Assembly: GCA_030248215.1 (NCBI GenBank)
Contig: JASANG010000561.1
Span: 1-64,000 of the forward strand
DNA from: Enoplolaimus lenunculus
Taxonomy: Eukaryota > Nematoda > Enoplea > Enoplida > Thoracostomopsidae
Length of the DNA stretch: 64,000 nucleotides
Direction of reading: 5' to 3'
The notes beneath the pieces were generated by a model. It saw only the letters and a program-made list of their open reading frames with translations, was not told the origin of the DNA and ran no database searches. Every line of letters begins with the position of its first letter. Positions within the stretch are counted from its first letter, which is position 1. Shown here piece after piece: positions 44,101-56,200 of this stretch. The position numbers and the translations under genes were made by a program.

Positions 44101-46003
44101 AAAAACTGTCCTGCCTTAAATTTGTTCTATTTTAGATGCGCCGACTGCTATTTAAAGGACTGTACTCTCTCAGGCACTACCTTACGTGCGGCAAGGTAAA
44201 TAAATACATATATATTTACACATCACCATAGACTAGAGTGCAACATCTCTGTGTCTGTCTGTGGTCCTCGCAGAAACTCGACCCCTGACTCCTGTACATT
44301 TTTAGGCCTGAGTTCCGTCAATTTCGGTAGTGAAATTTGCCGTAATTTATAAAAAAAATTTCCACCATTTCCTTAATTTGTTTATAAACGTTGAAGCAAT
44401 TCTTGAAGCTGACGAATGCCGACATTTTCCAAATTTGAAGTTTACGCAGATTATTGATTTCAGTAACGCTAGTTTTCACTAGTTTACATACAATACAATC
44501 AAAATAAACATTGTCACAAACCAATTTTTGGCATTCCGCTTATACACTGAAAATTCCGATTATAGTTGATTAATCAACTCAGAGACGGAGTTAGTTAATT
44601 CTAAACTTGACCCATAGAACAGGGCCGGAACGTTTTCCTGTGTGATTGTAATAGAGTAAGCTTAATCTTTAGACTAGCTTTTTCCTTAGGCTTACGCTTA
44701 GGTATAGGCTCATCCTTACGCTTACACTTAGGGTTAGGCTTTAGCTTAGGAATCTGCTTATACTACAGTTCCGGCCATGTTCTATACATGGGTCTCTAAT
44801 AACGGTAAACATTAACGCACTGGAAAAGTCAGAGCTCAGACCTCTGAGTAGAATCAACTCACTCTGAGTTAAAATCAGCTCACTGAAATTTACAGTGTAG
44901 GAGCGGCGCAATAACTTAACGTTCTACAATTCCACCCATCTGTGCCGGGCGGACCGTTGTTCTGCGCGACTGCGGTAAGGCCTAAGCTTCAAAAACCTAT
45001 CCTTGCGCTGCGGCTTAAGATAAGGCTCAGGCATAGAAATACGCTTGTACAACTATGCGAGCCCAGGATGCAAACAGATAGTAAAATAACGTAAACAAAA
45101 ACCGATAGTGGATCAAAATAACGGAAATGAAAAAAAAAACACATTTTTGCAACGCTTAGGCTCAGGAAAATGCTTAATCTACTGTTACGCCCTTAAAAGT
45201 AAAATTTCATTTCGGACAATTGAAGCGCGTCAGTAATGAAAAATTGACGTATGTATGCGTGATTCATAATTATTTCTTTGAGCGTAAAAATAACAGAATC
45301 TCTGTTTTTATAACGGAAACGAACACCGATTTTTATCGGAAACGTATAATATCCGGTTACATCGTGTGCGGCCTCATCCATATACATGGATCTGTAATTC
45401 TAGTATCCAAAACAAGCACCGGTCGATCCGGCAGAAGAACATGTCCTCGCTGAACTCGAACAAAGTACCCGCTGGAAAAGGGCAGAAGCACAAAAATCTC
45501 GACGACGGATGGAAGCGTTGGAACGCAAAGAACGGCCACAACCAACGTTGGCTCAAGTAATCGTCTACTTCTTTCCCTGGATGCCCGGCGTTTGGAAAGG
45601 GCTTAAAATATGTGGCAACAAAATGAAAAAATGTCTATTTCGAACAGCTTCAAAACCAGTTGAATCTCTCGGAACATCATTCAGGATTCACGGGACACCA
45701 CCTCACCGTGAAAGTGCACTCTCTGACAAAGACATTGAACGAATGTCAACCAGTGCCGAACTACGCGAATTCAAACGAAATGCAGCGAAAAATGCGCACA
45801 ACACTAATAACAGGAGTTTGAAGAGTAGAAACAGCAACAAAAACGGTAACACTGCAGTGACGGGTCGAAGGAAAAATTTCTCGGCATACTATCAGCTTAG
45901 CGACGACGTTAAAGAATCGACAAATACAGGAAGCAATAAAAGTTTTAAAAGTGATGCAACCGTTCAAAGAGGTGATAGTGCGTGGCGATACCTGGATGAC
46001 TAA
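38120..46003 (+). CDS. C-type-lectin-like domain seven-helix receptor (adhesion-GPCR-like)
   Basis: Eight exons with agreeing phases: 38120-38687, 39464-39656, 40064-40172, 41340-41551, 42080-42232, 42733-42901, 44136-44195, 45404-46003. They total 688 codons. Residues 1-26 are a signal peptide. A C-type-lectin-like domain spans about 27-189 (Cys pairs, LQWIWIHEQL, WLPGQPD, TCAVIGWSS, ADTICE, IVCQ). Residues 190-227 are a Thr-rich stalk with no GAIN domain or GPS site. Helices lie near 229-253, 264-282, 293-320, 334-353, 370-389, 417-436 and 443-462. Helices 6-7 resemble the CELSR/latrophilin class (ASWILSAVVISNDK, then IFNSHTLANAKMRRLLF). Cys293 opens helix 3; its usual partner before the loop-2 Trp is replaced (RHWALL). 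A basic 220-residue tail follows. The lectin-to-TM1 and TM1-to-TM2 joins (donor GTTTGC at 39657) are the least certain. Confidence 0.75.
39005..39193. mobile_element. Family C TIR element with TTAGGC units
   Basis: GGCTCATGTTACTTTAAGGG at the left and TACGCCCCTAAAAGTAAACA at the right bound degenerate TTAGGC units. It is intronic in the lectin receptor gene. Confidence 0.65.
40209..40431. mobile_element. Family E TIR element
   Basis: TACACTGCAAAAAGCGGTGAG and its inverse, ending CCATTTTTTACAGTGTA, bound arms of GAGTCAAATTTGACTC-like palindromes. Confidence 0.7.
40530..40793. mobile_element. Family B element, diverged
   Basis: AGTAAGCTTAAAAGCTTTAG and AATATGCTTATTGC are followed by GGCCCTGTTCTATACATTC, the family B order. 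The TTAGGC units are eroded and the left terminus is unclear. Confidence 0.4.
40800..41060. mobile_element. Family E TIR element
   Basis: TACACTGTAAAAATGGTGAG is mirrored by ACTCACCATTTTTGCAGT. A short CTCTTGCGCAGTCGAATTTG unit is duplicated inside. Confidence 0.7.
41114..41308. mobile_element. Family C TIR element with TTAGGC units
   Basis: GGCTCATGTTACTTTAAGAG at the left and CTGTTACGCCCCTAAAACTA at the right bound the TTAGGC-like core. It lies 30 bases before the helix 3-4 exon of the lectin receptor. Confidence 0.65.
41568..41733. mobile_element. Family M element
   Basis: GTTGCCACGAGGCCCGGGG at the left and GTCGTTGGCTACGGGAC at the right are roughly inverse; compare 36305-36470. It is intronic. 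Confidence 0.4.
42247..42420. mobile_element. Family F element
   Basis: GGGCGACGCTATACGTTTG leads into CGCCGTCCGTCGCCGACTC. The other arm has GACGGACGGCAAC and ends TATAGCGCAGTCCC. Confidence 0.55.
42926..43180. mobile_element. Family D TIR element
   Basis: ACACTGTAAATTTCAGTGAG is mirrored by CTCATTGGAAATTACAGTGTA. The interior is almost fully palindromic. It is intronic in the lectin receptor gene. Confidence 0.75.
43310..43690. mobile_element. Family A element, diverged
   Basis: TCCGTTTCCGGTAAATATCGG near the left and GGTTCCGGTATGTTTTAAGTC near the right resemble the arms of family A. The termini are eroded. Confidence 0.4.
44543..44899. mobile_element. Family D TIR element split by a family B insertion
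   Basis: TACACTGAAAATTCCGATTA opens the element and CACTGAAATTTACAGTGTA closes it. The middle is interrupted by the 44609-44794 element. Confidence 0.7.
44609..44794. mobile_element. Family B TIR element nested in family D
   Basis: GACCCATAGAACAGGGCCGG and CCGGCCATGTTCTATACATG followed by GGTC are inverse. TTAGGC-like units fill the core. It inserted after the family D copy around it. Confidence 0.7.
45066..45363. mobile_element. Family A variant carrying a family C fragment
   Basis: CAGGATGCAAACAGATAG at the left and ATATCCGGTTACATCGTG at the right are termini. GATCAAAATAACGGAAATG marks the variant. Between about 45140 and 45205 a family C right end (TTAATCTACTGTTACGCCC) is embedded. Confidence 0.45.
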
Positions 46004-46547
46004 AGTTTACAAATTAAACATCATTAACTATCTTTCGGTTATCTACCGATTAAAAATTACTTGTCGCATTTGATGGTCTCTTCCATTCGGGTCACCTCCT
46101 GACCCGTTCGACATTCCAAGAAAAATCAGTCTGACGCGCTGTGTTATATACCCTTAGAGAAACTAGTCCTGTTTGTCCGGTACTTAATGCCAGGAACCCA
46201 ATATTATTGTAGGACTTAAAACTTTAACTGGAGACGTGTAGATATTATTAATCTTTCCCCACTGTGAGAAGTTCGTGATTTTGACTCAGTCCTGTATCTC
46301 CTTTATGCAGGTCTTTTCTCTATGTATGCTTATCGCTCTGATTTAGTAAACGCGGCCGGTAAATGTTTACTAATCCCAACCTAAAGCCTGTATAACACCG
46401 AATAACCAATACCAGTAAATCACAGGTTATGCAATTTAACTGGCAACCTGAGCCGGAATCCTTAAAGCCGACGTCTGAATCTGTTTTAATCCAGCCACTG
46501 GCTTTACCGATACCAATACTTTTGCTATTTCCCAGAATCCGTGCAAT

Positions 46548-46682
46548 TCTAACCCCGTTAGAATTACACCCTGTAGACCGTGCACTCTAACCCCGTTAGA
46601 GATACACCAAACTTTGCCGACCAATCTAACCCCGTTAGATTTGGCCCAATCCGTTGTAGAGTAATAAACCTAACCCCGTTAG
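46548..46682. repeat. Four hairpin units TCTAACCCCGTTAGA
   Basis: Copies lie at 46548-46562, 46586-46600, 46625-46639 and 46670-46682, the last with a one-base change at the left end. Each is a perfect 6-bp stem (5 in the last) around a CCC loop. Spacers of 23-30 bases differ in sequence. Confidence 0.7.
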
Positions 46683-47499
46683 ATTTTTTAAACTACTTTT
46701 CCCAGGTTCTCCGGTACAATCCCCAAATTTTCTTTAACACATGATATCAGTATCCAATACTGGGTAAATCCTGCGCTTTGCGCAACACCAATTGAACCTG
46801 TACTCCGTAAGTTCCTTCACATCCTATGCCACCGTGGCTATTCCTATTCCTAATACAATTCCAATCCTACTTACCAAGGCTCCGTTAACAAATTCCAAAC
46901 ACGTACGCTTTCCACAAGTAAAAAGAATAAGAAACTCAAAACTCCGTAAAATGCGATTCACCAACTCGTACTAGCTCAAGACTCAGAATGATTCCGGTCC
47001 CGGCTACCCCTTTTGCATCTCGACCTCATTTGCATATCGCCGACACCCACAATTGGGTGTCCGCTATGCGGTTGAGGTCCAGAGCCACACACCCGGTACA
47101 CTTCCCACCACAATAACAATATTAGCACTTTTAGACACACATCAAAAGCACCATATTGGTGCTGACATAGCCTAGCTATGTCGTTATCCGCAGCATAGGC
47201 CAACAATAATTGCAACATTAATCAGCAACATTTTACGACCACGCAGGGCCCCGGTAAATTAAACATTGCGGACACAGCCACCATAGCATCGATTTTAACA
47301 ATTCTACGCCTTGTAGCAACGCCTAAGCCTAACTTAAGTTCTAAGAGAGACTAGGTGGAGCCAGGGACTCCCTTAAGGTGTGGTTTTGATATTTGATTTT
47401 ATTTTGAGTTTTAGTTTTTAATTTGAAAAAGGTTTAAGTGTGGCAGAGCCACCTACACCCACATGAATAATTAGGCGATGTTGACCATCATAAATTGAA

Positions 47500-47850
47500 A
47501 GTATATACAATTCTGAATAGCAGAGTGAAAACTGATAATAAAAATAACGGAAACGATAGTGATCAAAATAATGGAATCGGATATTGAAGTATAAAAGTTT
47601 CAAAGCTGTTTTATTTTTCAGCCAACACAATTGAGGCGTGCAAATATTCACGGGGCTTTTCAGAATTTTAAACAAAAAACGGACGTATCGAAATTCGTTT
47701 GATTTTAAATAAGTTTCGTAATTTTTATTTCATTTCGAACAATTACAGCATCTCTGTAAATGCAAAATTGCCGGATAGATACGTGAATTATACGTAAGCT
47801 TAACGAACACCAATTTTTACCGGAAACGAATATCCGGTGACTTCCTGGTG
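47500..47850. mobile_element. Family A variant
   Basis: GTGATCAAAATAATGGAATCG and GAACACCAATTTTTACCGG match the order in 45066-45363 and 34960-35165. The terminus ATATCCGGTGACTTCCTGG is diverged. Confidence 0.4.
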
Positions 47851-48437
47851 TATAGCATTATATCTTTGACAATAGTTTTAGTACGTTATGTTTTGAAATT
47901 TGTCATACATGTTTCCGCAAACGAATTGAACGAAGTGTTTTTGAGAAAACATTTACTATCAAACAAGTTATAACAAAACTCAATGTACCTCATAAACGAT
48001 CTTGCATAAACCTGTTAAACCAAGCATGAGATTCACATGAAAATTGCTTGTGCAAAAATAGTGAAAATATCAGAATAGAATAGCGATCAACATTTCAGAA
48101 ACTGAAAATGTATTCTAAAAACACACGGAATAAAACCATATTTGAACGCACGTAACGACGCATACAACACGCAAACGTGGTGTTGGATTTTAAAAAATAG
48201 TCAAAACAGCAATATTTTTAAAAATTAACACCATTTTTAATCTTCAAGCCGGGACGTCTTAGTCAAAAAACTACAACATCCGAGCAAAAACTGAAAAATA
48301 AAGTCAAACACTTTCAAAAATAAACAAAAAATTAACTAAAAAATCAAATAATTTTAATACTGTGCCAAAACATCAATAATCTGCTGAAACACATCCATTG
48401 TTCTAAACGGTTCCAGTGCTCTTTTTCACGCGAAGAA

Positions 48438-50261
48438 TTAATGATGAAACAATCTGATTCCGTTATGAAGCAAAGTAACACCATGATTTTGGCATGCCTC
48501 AACAACCGCACTATCGTTCACTGACCCACCAGGACTTATGACACATGTAACTCCACTCTGAAAATGATTATAATATGTAACTGAGTTAACATTAGTTTCC
48601 CCACTTCAAAAAAGCGTTTAAGATGATCGCGTTAAAACACAAAAAGTGTAAAATAATGTTTTATTTTGGACACGATTCCCAAAGTGATAAAGCTTAAAAT
48701 TTTGAAAAACTCAAAATCTCATAATTTTACCAAGCAGTTTAAAATCTTAAAACATTATTTTTATGCAATGCTAGCTAGCTTCTTTCAACATTTAAACTTA
48801 CGTATTATGTTTAGAACCGGGTTTAGACACTTGTAGCATTGGTAGTCAACGAGTTATTCAATAAAAACCATCAGCCCTTCATGTGATTGCAAATTCAAGG
48901 CAATCCTGTGCCGGGATAGATCAAGGCCCCAAGCGTTGCCACGGAGCCTTAGAAATTTTTGCATATCTAAGCGCCGAGGTATTACAAGCTAAAAGTTTAC
49001 TTACCTTGACACCACGCTCAACAGAGTCCGGAAACGGAAAAAATCCGTCAGAACTCATAATTACATCAGACAACTCCGAGTGATAGGCCTGAATCTCATC
49101 CTGAAATAATCACTACATGTTATATAAAATCGCATATCACAAAGCATTTAAACAAACATCGAACTCATTCACTACAAAGTCACCACACCAGTATAATAAC
49201 CTTTTTCATAAAACAGCAACAAATACAAAATAAATAAAAGCGAAATATTTTCGACAATGACTGGCACTATGCCCAAATGACGTATACTCGGCGTCCCAGC
49301 TTTAATTATGATGGATTAAACTTTAGAAACAGTTATACATTACAAAAACAAAATACTTCTGTTAATACGTCTGGCTCGCACACGAAATAGCGTTCCCACC
49401 ATGCTTTAAATTCTTTGCATTCCTTAAAATAGCAAAAATGAATTGTACGACCACAACAAAACCGAGGACTACAACGAAAAGGACAACATGATAAAATTTA
49501 AAGGCACCGTTGGTTGTTTACACGGTAATTAATTTAAAATTAACTAGTATCAAATAGCGCTCTTAACGAAAATTTCCTATCTAAAACAACATTACAATAA
49601 CAGCAAGTGTATAAGTTTTACCGTCGGATAATTTTGAGTCACAATCGAATCAATTGCGTTCGCCACTTCTGGCCGCTTGGTTTTCGGGTTAAATTTTAAG
49701 TTTCGAACTTTTTCATGCGATCGCATCCACCTGCAACAACAAAACTTAAGCAAACAGTTGCCATCATATGCTTTGTTCAGTTTATTATCCAACTTTACAA
49801 ACAATCAATCGTCAGTGCAATGACTTAATACTTATAACTGTCAAACAGCTACAGTAAAATCCGTCACATAACTATACCTAGCGGGTTTCCTACGAAAGCT
49901 AAACACTGGGTACTCGCTTAAATATAAAAAATGTTTCGTTTTGCACTTCAGTGATGTTAGTCGGGTCCCCAAAGCATCTCTCGTATATGTACGAATTGAA
50001 AAAATTCACAAGCGCGAGGCGAGCGAGTAGAGAAACAGTTTTTATACTCAAACTACTACAACAAACTTTAGTTTTGTACTATTGTTTCCAGTAAAACCTG
50101 TTAATCTTTATTTTCCCTTCGAACGCAGGCCCTTTTTAAACCGGACATTCTACAATCGGTTGACTGGGAGGGGGGCGTTATACACAGTTCATGCTGGCCT
50201 TAAGTTTTCCACATGCTACACGAGACACAACGACGCAAGTACCACCATCACCACCACCACC

Positions 50262-50292
<31 letters not shown>

Positions 50293-53200
50293 CTACAATG
50301 TTCAAAACGTCAGTACACTTACCAATTGTCCGCTTTATCTGCTGCAAGTTTAGTACAATGAATTCTGCTTTGCTGACCAGCACCAATCCCTATTGTCTAA
50401 AATAAAATACACCCATCATTACGACCGGCAAAATAAGCACTATGTCGCAACATCAGAAAAAAATCAAACATAATTTGCATTCCAGGGTTGCATTCCCACC
50501 AGATGAGTAGAGTATCCAGCTAGCATTATTAGGCTTTCAAACAGACAACCTTACCGACTTCCTCAAATTTCCAATTTCAAAACTTTATTCCACAAGTTTT
50601 TAGAGGTTAAACAAAACAGAATAACTTTTTTTGATTCATTCTACACTTACCTGACCGTTTTTGGCCAATACAACTGAGCTTGACTGTGTATATTTCAGTG
50701 CAACTGTTGCCACAACCGCGTCACGTAACACGCTGTTCGAAACCTTGACAAAAGAAACAATGCTTGTTTAGTGTACCTCACAAAAATGTTCTCCACACGC
50801 ATCACGACTCGATTAATACAATAGCCTAAGGCATCGACTCAAATTTAGCCCAAGCATAAACGTATCTGATGCTTGTAGTCAACTGATATTGAAGTTTCCA
50901 AAAGCGGATACGCTTACATCTGGTAGTCACTAGCAAGGGTTGAGCTATATTCGCTGAGCACCACCGGATTTCATGGTAAATTGTTTACAAAGGCATACGT
51001 AAGACGACGCTTCGCATCAAAATTTTACTGCTTGAGACGCACTTAGCATGTGACACCGAGAGATACGCACAACCGAATCCACTCCTAACACTTCAGTTAT
51101 CATCAAGCTAACCTGGTTTCCAGTTTCTGGCTTAATCGCAGAGAGCATCTCAGGTTTAATAAGCGCATCGTTTCTGCGTTGTTCCAATCGCATTCCAAAT
51201 ATTGTTCGAACCTCGATGTCCGATTCAGGAACGTAATTCGGGTCCATCTGAATACAGAAAAAACAATTTATTAGGATATAACCTAAAGGGTTTTTAACCG
51301 TCTGTAGCATATATCTGACTCAGTAATGACTTTTAAAACAAGCCAACTGCGGCCTCCGTCGCCCTGAAAATATACATAGAAGACAACTCATGCACAAAAA
51401 TGCTGAAATTCTAGATTCACCTTTTATTATTCCTTTTTTAAGTTACAATGCCTATCATCGACTAACTGGCGATAAATGCTACACATATCAGAAAATACGG
51501 GCACTTATTTTGAATTTAATACTATCAAAAGTACACATACGCAAAGAATGAAATTTGAAATAAATTAATACTACAGTTCTGTTGTAGATAGTAAACATAA
51601 AGCTCACTTCAAGTACAATATAAGCACCATTTTTCTTCGCACTTAGAATATCAAGAGCTTCACTAGTATATCCTGGCGCAATGATTCCATCTGATACCTG
51701 AAACTCAGACAATGCAACCAAATTTACGTAATAACACTAAACTTATTTGTATTCGCTATACAAATTAATTTTGCCATCGTTAGGAATATAAAACAGGTTC
51801 TCTACAATCCAAAGCTACACCGTACTCCTCGGCGAACTGATTTACCAGAGAGAATCTTATAATACGTGTGTTCAAAATAACCATACGTTAACAACAGATT
51901 TAGGTTCCGTGGTATGTACACACATTATCTGGATACAGAAAAACAAAAAAAGTAAATCAACTTTGTCAATATAGGCTACATTACAACGAAGATGTTCATG
52001 TTACAGTGTCATTATGATATGAATCAAAAAGCAATAACATTCAGCATTGGTTCGAACATTATCATCAAAAATTTATTTCAAATACAGACAAAAGACTCAC
52101 CTCACGCTTTATCAAATTTGCCGTCACAGACAGGTATCCGATAAACCAATAAAATCGCCAAACGACGACAATCGATCGCAACCTACAAATCATAATGTTT
52201 AAACAAGTGATCCACGCACAGTATCAGGTCCCAACAGCGTAAGAATTGCTCACTTCAATCAGGTCCCAACAGCGTAAGATTTGCTCATTTCAACCAACAT
52301 TAGTAAACCATAAACTGATTAGTACTAATCAAGCAGTACTTTGAACCCTCAGTGAAATAATTTAAAACGTTGTAATATGCTTAACTAACAAATCAAGTTA
52401 TATGCAATTAGCTATTTGCTAACTATTCAATTATCGGTTTTGGAGGTTTATAAACAATTTTTTAAAATTTCTCGTACCCAAAAACCATTAGTATTGAAAT
52501 TAGAGTGCTTTAACTCTAATAATTAGTGAAATGTAGTAAAAAAGGCCTAATTTAGTCTTAACAAATTATGCAAATAAGCCTGTAGCTAATAAACGGCGTC
52601 AAATTTGAAAACCCCAATGCGACGTTAACACCCCAGGAATATAAGCTTTCAAACAAAAGAAAGCTTATCAAAATCAGTGTCGCGGTTCCTAAGATTCTTT
52701 TCGGGGTGTCGAATCCCACCAATTCACATTTCTCAGTACGTTACTGCATTTAATTACCTCTAGCACGAGCATACGCAGTCGCTAAAGGACTCAGCTGCAT
52801 GTCAGAAACCATACACACGTCTTGCTCCGCTAACGACAAATCTACAGCGACTGCGGCACCTGCAAAATAAAACAAGATAAGTAAAATTATGACTTTCTAT
52901 ACTATAAACCACAAACTATACCGTATAAAATAATTTAATGTCAAAGACTTAAAATTAAAACACCATCAATAAACACATTTTAATTTTTTACGAAATCACG
53001 AAACAAAACATTGCATTATAATATTTCGCTTCATTTGGGTTATACCTTAAAATTGCGTGCAAAAGATAAAGCTCAAACCACCAACGGACAAACCACTTTT
53101 TATAGCTTTTTTAAAGTCATTGAGACATTCAGTAATGTGGTGCCAAAGGTTTGCCAACTAATACGATCCATACCTGCAGGGCTGACATGCTTGAAAGAAG

Positions 53201-56200
53201 TAGCAGCTGGTAAGTTTAATGCCATACGTAGCTCACGAACCAACTGCCATGCGTTGAGGGCATCACATAAATTGACAAACCCAGGAGTTCCACTGATTAC
53301 TAAACGCAGAATAATGTAAAAATATATGTTGCATTAGAATTTTTACAAAAAGCATCTAAGTCTAATTATATATTTTATGTTTTTAAGTAAACATAAAAGT
53401 GGCGCTGTACTATTCCTTCAGCATCGGACGCCGCTGCCGCAAATAAACAATTGCTTGCAAACTGTTATGCGGTGTCATGCGGCAATTGAAATGCATTAAT
53501 GTCTGGCATTAAATAGTCAAAAACTTTTGCGCCACCGTACCGTTAAAACCGTACCTTTTGAAAACTTTTAATATCAACCGTCATCGTGCATTGTGGTACG
53601 CGAATTACTCGCACCCAATACAAGACACTGGCGGACGGTGCTCCACGACAAGCATAGCACCTTCCTAAGGGTTGCGCAGTACTTGCCGTACGTTGTCAAA
53701 AATAATTTTTACGACTCGCACGGTGCGGTACAGCTGATATTTGGCACCACGTGACTGTGAATGGCGGCGTCCGATGACGCACGGTGCGGCACATCTGATA
53801 TTTGGAACCGCGTGGCTGCGAATGGCGGCGTCCGATGCCGCACAGTGGCAATCGGCGCCGTGTGGCACAAAAAAGAATAGCGTAACTTTAACGCATCAAA
53901 CCTTTCAATGGCATATTCGCAAACCCCGATGAGCAAATTCTAGCGGGCGTTTGATGTGGATTCATTCCATACTTTAATTGAATACTTTGACCAGATAGCG
54001 ACCGATAGTAATTTGCAATATTAGCATCATATTCGGCTGTTAAGCAAAACGCCTGCAACAAACAAGAGTTAAACAGCGAACTCTTAAATCATCAAAACAT
54101 TAAACGCTAGTTGCTGTAAAATTTAAACCAACTACCAACGCAAGACTTCAGGATAAATTACAATATTTAATCAAGCATTATAAATGGCACTCTGAAATTC
54201 GCCTGCGAAATTAATTCCAATCAAATGATGATATATAAACAGAGCTCAATGAAGTCATCTTCTGTTCCTGTTCAGTAAAAGCTTCAAAATCTGTTAGCAT
54301 TTGACACTGTTCACGATAGCACTACTCAAGTTTAAACGACCAAATCTTAGATCGTTAACCACAAAGTGCGCTCACCTTCTTTGCTAACCATGTTCGCGTT
54401 TCAATACTTAACATTGCAATTTGCGAGTTTGTAATCTCTTCGATTACACTTAAATTGCAATACGTAATATCAAGAGTGGGTGACTGCTGTTTTGCACAAA
54501 TGTATACAAGTTGCCAAAACTTGCTTGACACAAAATGTTCCAGCATTCGTTGCATTTTCGCACATCCCCACCCGATTTATGGGAATAAATTGCTGTCGGT
54601 TTTTGCATGCAAACAATATTTACCTTTCAAAAATATGAACAGAACTAGTCCCGACAGTAGTATATTAATAGTGGGGAATCGGACAACAATTGGGTGGGGT
54701 GCAAACTAAATGCAATGCGAACTGGTCACGTTCACTCCTAACAAAATGTACACGTTGCAGACAGTTGTTTAGAGAATGATCATGCGCCCTTGGTAATACA
54801 CAAATGCATTCTTGAAACAACATATTGAAGTGAGTGATACAAACTAGAAAATGAAAACATAAACCTTTTTACATTAGTATCACAATATATACCTTTTATA
54901 ATCATTTGGATCACACACAACGCAAACATGTCGAAAATTCTTTGCTGCAGCCCGCAGCAATGCTACACCACCTAAAATAAAATAATAACGGTTCTCAAAT
55001 GATGTGGTTTCATAGTTTTCGACAACTGCTATATTATAATACAGTATTTTGTAAGCAGTACAGCACATACCGTGTTATTAATCAAGACAGATGCTTCTAT
55101 CTTTTAAATGTGTCAAACTGAAATTTCATGTTCAATCTTAAAAAACTTTTCAAACAACGCAAAACAACGAAACATTTAGCTTGCTGCACACTTCACAATT
55201 TGGCATCAAATATACAAATAAGCGAGAAGTTACCAATATCGATATTTTCAATAATTTCTTCGTTACCGAAGCTTCCAATTGTGCTGTTAATCTTGCCATT
55301 TGTTTCATGGGCCGAAACTGCGGAATTCAATTTCAATTGAAACCGATTTACAGCTTCGCTGAACGGATACAAATTACAAACCACTAACCTGTAAAAATAC
55401 CATAATCCAGCTTCAACACATAGTTATAATCAATTGAATAAAATCTGTACGAAAACATTATCAGCTCTGTAGCCGAAGTAAAAAATCCACGGTAGCCAGG
55501 GTGCAACCGGAATTACAATTTACCGGAACCGGAATTTGAAAATTTTACCGGAACCGGAACCGGAAAGTGAAAAATGCATTTCACCAAAAATTTCATTTTA
55601 TTCTTATTTTTTGCTCTATCATTTGTGAAATAACCTTAGTCGAACATAGGTATTTATTTTATTTGTTGTATTTTAGATTTTCGTCGCCGACTGAAGTGAC
55701 ATCCACCATCATTGGCTTATATTTGGAGTACAAGTGGCTTTCAAAAGAGATTCTTAAAAATTAGCAAAGTTAAGAAAACGGCCAAATTATAACACCGGAA
55801 TTTTTAAATCCGGTAAAAATTTACCGGAACCGGAAGGTGAAAAAATGCCGGAACCGGAATTCCGGTTGCACCCTGACGGTAGCCATTCCTAATAAAACCG
55901 CTTCTTGCGCATTTATACATCATTATTACCTTACTCGAGGAATGTTGTGTTTTTCGGCATCCGCTTTATCCTGTTCTGTATCTCGACGGAGAACCCCTGA
56001 AGCAGTTTAAGTAAAGATTTTCACCAATACTTTACTACAGTTGAATACTATTGGCGGACATTTTAAAAATCATATCATGAAACCAGCCTGACCATTATAC
56101 AGACTACTTGTGAGTGGCAAACGCAAGCTATGAGAGTATGAGTGAGTAGATATTAAATATTGCACAAAGCTTAATGTGATTGGGTACAAGCATGTCTTAG

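Larger units (their letters stand above)
46004..48437. other. Gene-free stretch between the lectin receptor and ATIC
   Basis: From about 46050 to 47480 the + strand is C-rich and unlike its AT-rich surroundings. It holds four copies of a TCTAAC-CCC-GTTAGA hairpin. I see no supported exon and no recognised element ends. It may be an unclassified repeat. A family A variant follows (47500-47850), then AT-rich 3' flank of ATIC. Confidence 0.45.

Noticed and set aside
46436-47218. A gene in the C-rich island
   Set aside because: Open frames are short, no splice-joined exons or motifs were found, and the hairpin repeats suggest non-coding sequence.
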